Assembly (NCBI GenBank): GCA_016195295.1
Contig: JACPZV010000393.1
Span: 1 to 7,716 of the forward strand
Origin: Acidobacteriota bacterium
Lineage (GTDB): Bacteria > Acidobacteriota > Vicinamibacteria > Vicinamibacterales > CAVVIG01
Reading direction: 5' to 3'
DNA length: 7,716 nt
The position numbers were made by a program, and so were the translations under genes. Below are positions 4,907 through 7,716 of this stretch, in pieces. Below the pieces are notes generated by a model. That model saw only the letters and a program-made list of their open reading frames with translations. It ran no database searches and had not been told where the DNA came from. How positions within the stretch are numbered: the first letter of the stretch is position 1; every line of letters starts with the position of its first letter.

Positions 4907-6466
4907 ATGCCTGGACAGATGAGGCCCGTAGGGCAGGTAGGGCGGGTGGGGCAGGTAGGGCGGGTGGGGCTGGTGGGGTTCGTCCTGCTGATCATGCTCG
5001 CCGGGGATTCGCTCATGCGTGCCGCCGGCGACGAGAACGTCAACCTGATCGTCGGGCGCTCGATGGTGCTCAACACGGGATCGCCGATTGCCCGCGTCTC
5101 GTTGACGAGCGCCGACGTGGCCGACGCGATGGTGACGTCGCCGACCGAGGTGCTCATCAACGGCAAGACGCCGGGGACGATCTCGATGTTCGTCTGGGAT
5201 CGCGGGGGCACGATTCGCCGCTACGACGTGGTGGTGCAGCGCGATCTCGCGGGCCTCGGCGCGCAGATGAAAGAGCTGTTCCCTGGTGAGAAGATCGACG
5301 TGCAAGCCAACGGCAAGTCGATCGTGCTGTCGGGCGTCGTGTCCGGCAAGGACGTGATCGAGCGCGCCGTCAGCGTCGCGGCGGGCTACGTCGACAAGCG
5401 CGAGGACGTGGTGACGCTGCTGCGCGCGCAGGAAACGGGCGGGAGCAACCAGGTCCTGCTGCGCGTGCGCTTCGCCGAGGTGAGCCGCAACGCGCTCACG
5501 CAGCTCGGCGCGTCGTGGATCTCCGACGGGTACCGGAACACGGTCGGCAGCGTGACGACCGGTCAGTTTCCCGCGCCGTTCTTCGATCAGAACAAAGCCA
5601 CGGTGGGCGCGCGTCAGGTCTACAGCGATTACCTGAACTTGTTCCTGTTCGACTTCGGCCACGACCTCGGCGCGGTCATCAAGGCGCCGCAGTCGAAAGG
5701 CCTCTTCCAGAGTCTCGCGGAACCGAATCTCGTCGCCGAGAGCGGGAAGGAAGCGAGCTTTCTCGCCGGCGGCGAATTCCCGATTCCCGTCGCGCAGGCA
5801 AGCGGCGCCAACGTGGCCATCAGCGTGCAGTTCAAGGAATTCGGCGTGCGCCTGACCTTCACGCCAACCGTCATAGACGATCGCGTGCACCTGAAGGTGC
5901 GCCCTGAAGTGAGCACGCTCGATTTCAACAACGCGATCCTGTTGCAGGGTTTCCGGATTCCCGCGCTGAGCACGCGGCGCGCGGAAACCGAGCTCGAGCT
6001 GCGGAACGGTCAGACTTTCGCCATGGCCGGCCTGCTCAACAACACGGTCACGTCGACGATGCAGAAGATTCCCGGCATCGGCGACATCCCGATCATCGGG
6101 CAACTGTTTCGCAGCAGGGCCGCGCAGAAGGACCAGACCGAGCTGGTGGTGATGATCGAGCCGGAGATCCTTCCGAGGAATTCGAACGGCGTCACGCCGA
6201 ACCTGCCGCAACAAGCCGAGCCGTATCTCGCGCCGCTCGCACCGAAAAAGCCGATCGCGCCGCAGCCGCCTGCGTTCACGCCTCCAGTGAAGGGGACTGA
6301 GGCGCCCGCCGCGCCGGCGCCGCACGCTCCGCCGGCCCCCGCGCCGGCGCCGCGGGATTCCGCGCCGACGGCCGCGGGGGCCGCCGCGATTGTGTCGGCG
6401 CTGAGGCCGACACCGCGTGTCGTCGTGAGCCCCGACGCGCCGCCGGCGCCGGTGAAGAAGCCCTAG
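4907..6466 (+). CDS. cpaC: CpaC/RcpA secretin of the Flp/Tad pilus
   Basis: This is the outer-membrane channel through which the Flp pilus leaves the cell. It has 519 residues. A signal peptide (about 1-41, hydrophobic core LVGFVLLIMLAG, probable cut after RAAG) is followed by a pilus-secretin N-terminal domain at about 45-112 (VNLIVGRSMVLN, EVLINGKTPGT) and a BON-like domain at about 115-175 (IVLSGVVSGKDVIERAV). The secretin core lies at about 182-423, with AEPNLVAESGKEASFLAGGEFPIP split over 271-294, RVHLKVRPEVS, and the closing signature IPGIGDIPIIGQLFRS at 388-403. A Pro/Ala-rich tail of about 90 residues follows. ATG 4907 has GAGGAG 8 nt upstream, inside the cpaB end. The first 25 codons contain a 9-bp tandem repeat read as Val-Gly-Xaa triplets, so the signal peptide's charged region is repeat-derived. 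The stop overlaps the ribosome site of the next gene. Confidence 0.95.
   Translation: MPGQMRPVGQVGRVGQVGRVGLVGFVLLIMLAGDSLMRAAGDENVNLIVGRSMVLNTGSPIARVSLTSADVADAMVTSPTEVLINGKTPGTISMFVWDRGGTIRRYDVVVQRDLAGLGAQMKELFPGEKIDVQANGKSIVLSGVVSGKDVIERAVSVAAGYVDKREDVVTLLRAQETGGSNQVLLRVRFAEVSRNALTQLGASWISDGYRNTVGSVTTGQFPAPFFDQNKATVGARQVYSDYLNLFLFDFGHDLGAVIKAPQSKGLFQSLAEPNLVAESGKEASFLAGGEFPIPVAQASGANVAISVQFKEFGVRLTFTPTVIDDRVHLKVRPEVSTLDFNNAILLQGFRIPALSTRRAETELELRNGQTFAMAGLLNNTVTSTMQKIPGIGDIPIIGQLFRSRAAQKDQTELVVMIEPEILPRNSNGVTPNLPQQAEPYLAPLAPKKPIAPQPPAFTPPVKGTEAPAAPAPHAPPAPAPAPRDSAPTAAGAAAIVSALRPTPRVVVSPDAPPAPVKKP
4928..4981 (+). repeat. 9-bp G-rich tandem repeat inside the 5' end of cpaC
   Basis: Six in-frame units run without a break: GTAGGGCAG, GTAGGGCGG, GTGGGGCAG, GTAGGGCGG, GTGGGGCTG and GTGGGGTTC. 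They encode VGQ, VGR, VGQ, VGR, VGL and VGF, residues 8-25 of CpaC. G-runs of three or four recur at 1-6 nt spacing on the coding strand, which fits the G-quadruplex pattern (four G3+ tracts, loops up to 7). It begins only 21 nt after the start codon. Confidence 0.9.
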
Positions 6467-6474
6467 GAGGAGAC

Positions 6475-7638
6475 GTGCGCCTCGATCGCTTGCGTCACGA
6501 CCAACGGGGCTTGTCGACGATTCTGTTGAGCGTCGGGTGCGCGGCGTTCCTCGCCGCGACGACGCTGGCGATTGACGTCGGCATGTTCATGGTCGCGCGA
6601 TCGCAGGCGCAGAACGCCGCCGATGCGGGCGCGCTGGCCGGCGCGACCGCGCTCGTGTTCAACAGCTACACCGATCGATCCACGACCGGTCCGGCCGTGC
6701 AGGGCGCCATCAACACGGCGCAGGCGAATCTCGTGATTGGCGCGGCGCCGTCGATCGGTACGGCCGACGTGACGTTCCCGAACGATCCCGCAGGTCAACC
6801 CGATCGCGTGCAAGTGCAGATTTTCCGTACCGCCGATCGCAGCAACGCGATCCCGACGCTGATGGGTGCGTTCTTCGGCGTCAGCACGGTCGACGTCTGG
6901 GCAACGGCGACGGCCGAGGCCTCGCCGGCCAACGCGGAAACGTGCGTCAAGCCGTTCACGATTCCCGATCGCTGGGTCGAGAACGTGACGCCGCCGTGGA
7001 CGACGAGCAGCACGTTCGATCGCTACGACACGACGGGACCGAACAAGGGGCAGGTGATGACGCCGCTCGCCGATGCCTACCCGACGCCCAGCGATCCGGG
7101 CTATGACGGCTACCGCGTCCCCCGCGACGTCGGCTTACTGCTCACGCTTCGCGCCGGCACGGGGAACAACATCGAGCCGACGATGTACTACTCGTGGGCG
7201 ATGCCGAGCAACACGGGCGCCGACGATTACCGCAACAACATCTCGAGTTGCAATCCGACCGTCGTCACGCCCGGCGATCTGATGACGCAGGAGCCCGGCG
7301 ACATGACCGGTCCGACCGACCAGGGCATAGACGACTTGATCGCTCAGGATCCGAACGCCTACTGGGACACCACCTGCAATTGCGTCCAGGGCAGCGCGTT
7401 CGGGAAGAGCCCGCGCGTGTTTCCGATCCCGCTCTTCGATCCGGACTACTACCAGAGCGGCAAAATAAACGGCCGCAACGCGACGCTCAAGGTCGCGAAC
7501 TGGATCGGCTTCTTCGTCGTCACCCGCTCGGGCAACAACGTGACAGGCCGGATCACGCCGATTCTCGGCATCGTTGATCCCAGTGCGGGCCCGGCGCCGG
7601 CTGGCGCGTTCCCCCGCGCCATTCGATTGGTGCAGTAG
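6475..7638 (+). CDS. tadG: TadG-like Flp pilus assembly protein
   Basis: This 387-residue protein has the TadG-like N-terminal helix: MRLDRLRHDQRGLSTILLS begins a membrane segment (about 12-42) that runs into RSQAQNAADAGALAGATAL, the family's conserved Asn-Ala-Ala-Asp-Ala-Ala/Gly pattern. The large remainder would be extracytoplasmic. It carries the Cys residues C157, C259, C301 and C303, which could form disulfides, and a distinctive C-terminal half (WDTTCNCVQGSAFGKSPR, FPIPLFDPDYYQSG, VANWIGFFVV) that lacks the von Willebrand factor A domain of many TadG proteins. I cannot name this C-terminal domain. There is no Glu at the +5 position, so the prepilin peptidase is unlikely to process it. 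The start is GTG 6475 with AGGAGG (6465-6470) overlapping the cpaC stop, 4 nt upstream. Its role in the pilus machine is inferred from family and position. Confidence 0.85.
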   Translation: MRLDRLRHDQRGLSTILLSVGCAAFLAATTLAIDVGMFMVARSQAQNAADAGALAGATALVFNSYTDRSTTGPAVQGAINTAQANLVIGAAPSIGTADVTFPNDPAGQPDRVQVQIFRTADRSNAIPTLMGAFFGVSTVDVWATATAEASPANAETCVKPFTIPDRWVENVTPPWTTSSTFDRYDTTGPNKGQVMTPLADAYPTPSDPGYDGYRVPRDVGLLLTLRAGTGNNIEPTMYYSWAMPSNTGADDYRNNISSCNPTVVTPGDLMTQEPGDMTGPTDQGIDDLIAQDPNAYWDTTCNCVQGSAFGKSPRVFPIPLFDPDYYQSGKINGRNATLKVANWIGFFVVTRSGNNVTGRITPILGIVDPSAGPAPAGAFPRAIRLVQ

Positions 7639-7661
7639 CGGCCGGGCCGAAGGCCTGGCCG
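7639..7661 (+). other. Strong GC-rich hairpin between tadG and the next gene
   Basis: CGGCCGGGCC (7639-7648) pairs with GGCCTGGCCG (7652-7661) over 10 bp with one G-U pair and a GAA loop. It begins immediately after the tadG stop and ends immediately before the ATG at 7662. No T-run follows. It may be an mRNA processing or attenuation point within the operon, or a translational block on the first ATG. Confidence 0.5.
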
Positions 7662-7716
7662 ATGGATAACGGTGATATGGCTCAACTGGTCGGCCTCGTC
7701 GTCAGCGAAGACGACG
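7662..7716 (+). CDS. Start of a probable CpaE/TadZ-like protein (cut by right edge)
   Basis: The frame opens ATG GAT AAC GGT GAT ATG and reads MDNGDMAQLVGLVVSEDD before the window ends. The string LVGLVVSEDD is like the first strand and acidic pocket of a receiver domain. TadZ/CpaE proteins, the ParA/MinD-like ATPases that position the Tad machine at a cell site, begin with an atypical receiver, and cpaE commonly follows cpaC in tad operons. That makes CpaE/TadZ the best guess, but 18 residues cannot prove it. The start is unresolved: ATG 7662 is pressed against the hairpin and has no Shine-Dalgarno sequence, while ATG 7677, in the same frame, has only weak G-rich sequence upstream. Confidence 0.5.
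   Translation, partial: MDNGDMAQLVGLVVSEDD

Noticed and set aside
4691..6325. 544-codon minus-strand open frame opposite cpaC
   Set aside because: It has Arg/His/Asp-rich low-complexity translation and lies antisense to an unmistakable secretin, with no ribosome site of its own. It is a shadow.

Overview
High-GC bacterial DNA that reads as an accessory arm of a chromosome from an Acidobacteriota-type organism. That affiliation is an inference from the gene order, the small Flp pilins and the style of the intergenic repeats; the window has no rRNA or other taxonomic marker. The right two thirds is the 5' part of a Tad (tight adherence)/Flp type IVc pilus operon on the + strand. The left third is a minus-strand group transcribed away from it.

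Minus-strand group, in transcription order (right to left): a 94-residue protein with two predicted membrane segments (1943-2227); a long inverted-repeat element (about 1634-1951); a Pro/Ala-rich protein with a receiver-like N-terminal fragment, apparently 5'-truncated by that element (797-1624); and the start of a SNF2-type superfamily 2 helicase that runs off the left edge (1-671). None of these is a recognised Tad component.

The divergent intergenic region (2228-2615) carries a near-perfect sigma-54 -24/-12 promoter (2507-2522) pointing into the pilus operon. The operon then reads: flp1 and flp2 (tandem duplicated pilins, 59 residues each), cpaA (prepilin peptidase), tadE-like pseudopilin, cpaB/rcpC (SAF-domain periplasmic protein), cpaC/rcpA (outer-membrane secretin), a tadG-like protein, and the first codons of a probable cpaE/tadZ gene cut by the right edge. 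Most gaps are 1-8 nt, so the genes are very likely co-transcribed. In this system CpaA trims Flp and TadE, CpaC and CpaB form the outer-membrane channel with its periplasmic collar, and TadE/TadG are envelope-anchored assembly proteins. The motor and platform genes (tadA, tadB, tadC) are absent and would be expected beyond the right edge.

The most unusual feature is that three different short-repeat families have entered or touch this one locus, each at a gene boundary. A long CCACAGAGACACAGAG-type palindrome appears to have cut the 5' end of the receiver-like gene and supplies the stop codon of its neighbour. A 7-bp tandem array supplies the Shine-Dalgarno sequence of cpaB. A 9-bp, G-quadruplex-prone tandem array encodes the start of the CpaC signal peptide. 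I see no CRISPR array, tRNA, rRNA or transposase gene. The recognised pathway itself is a known one; the novelty lies in the repeats, the leader structures and the altered prepilin cleavage site.
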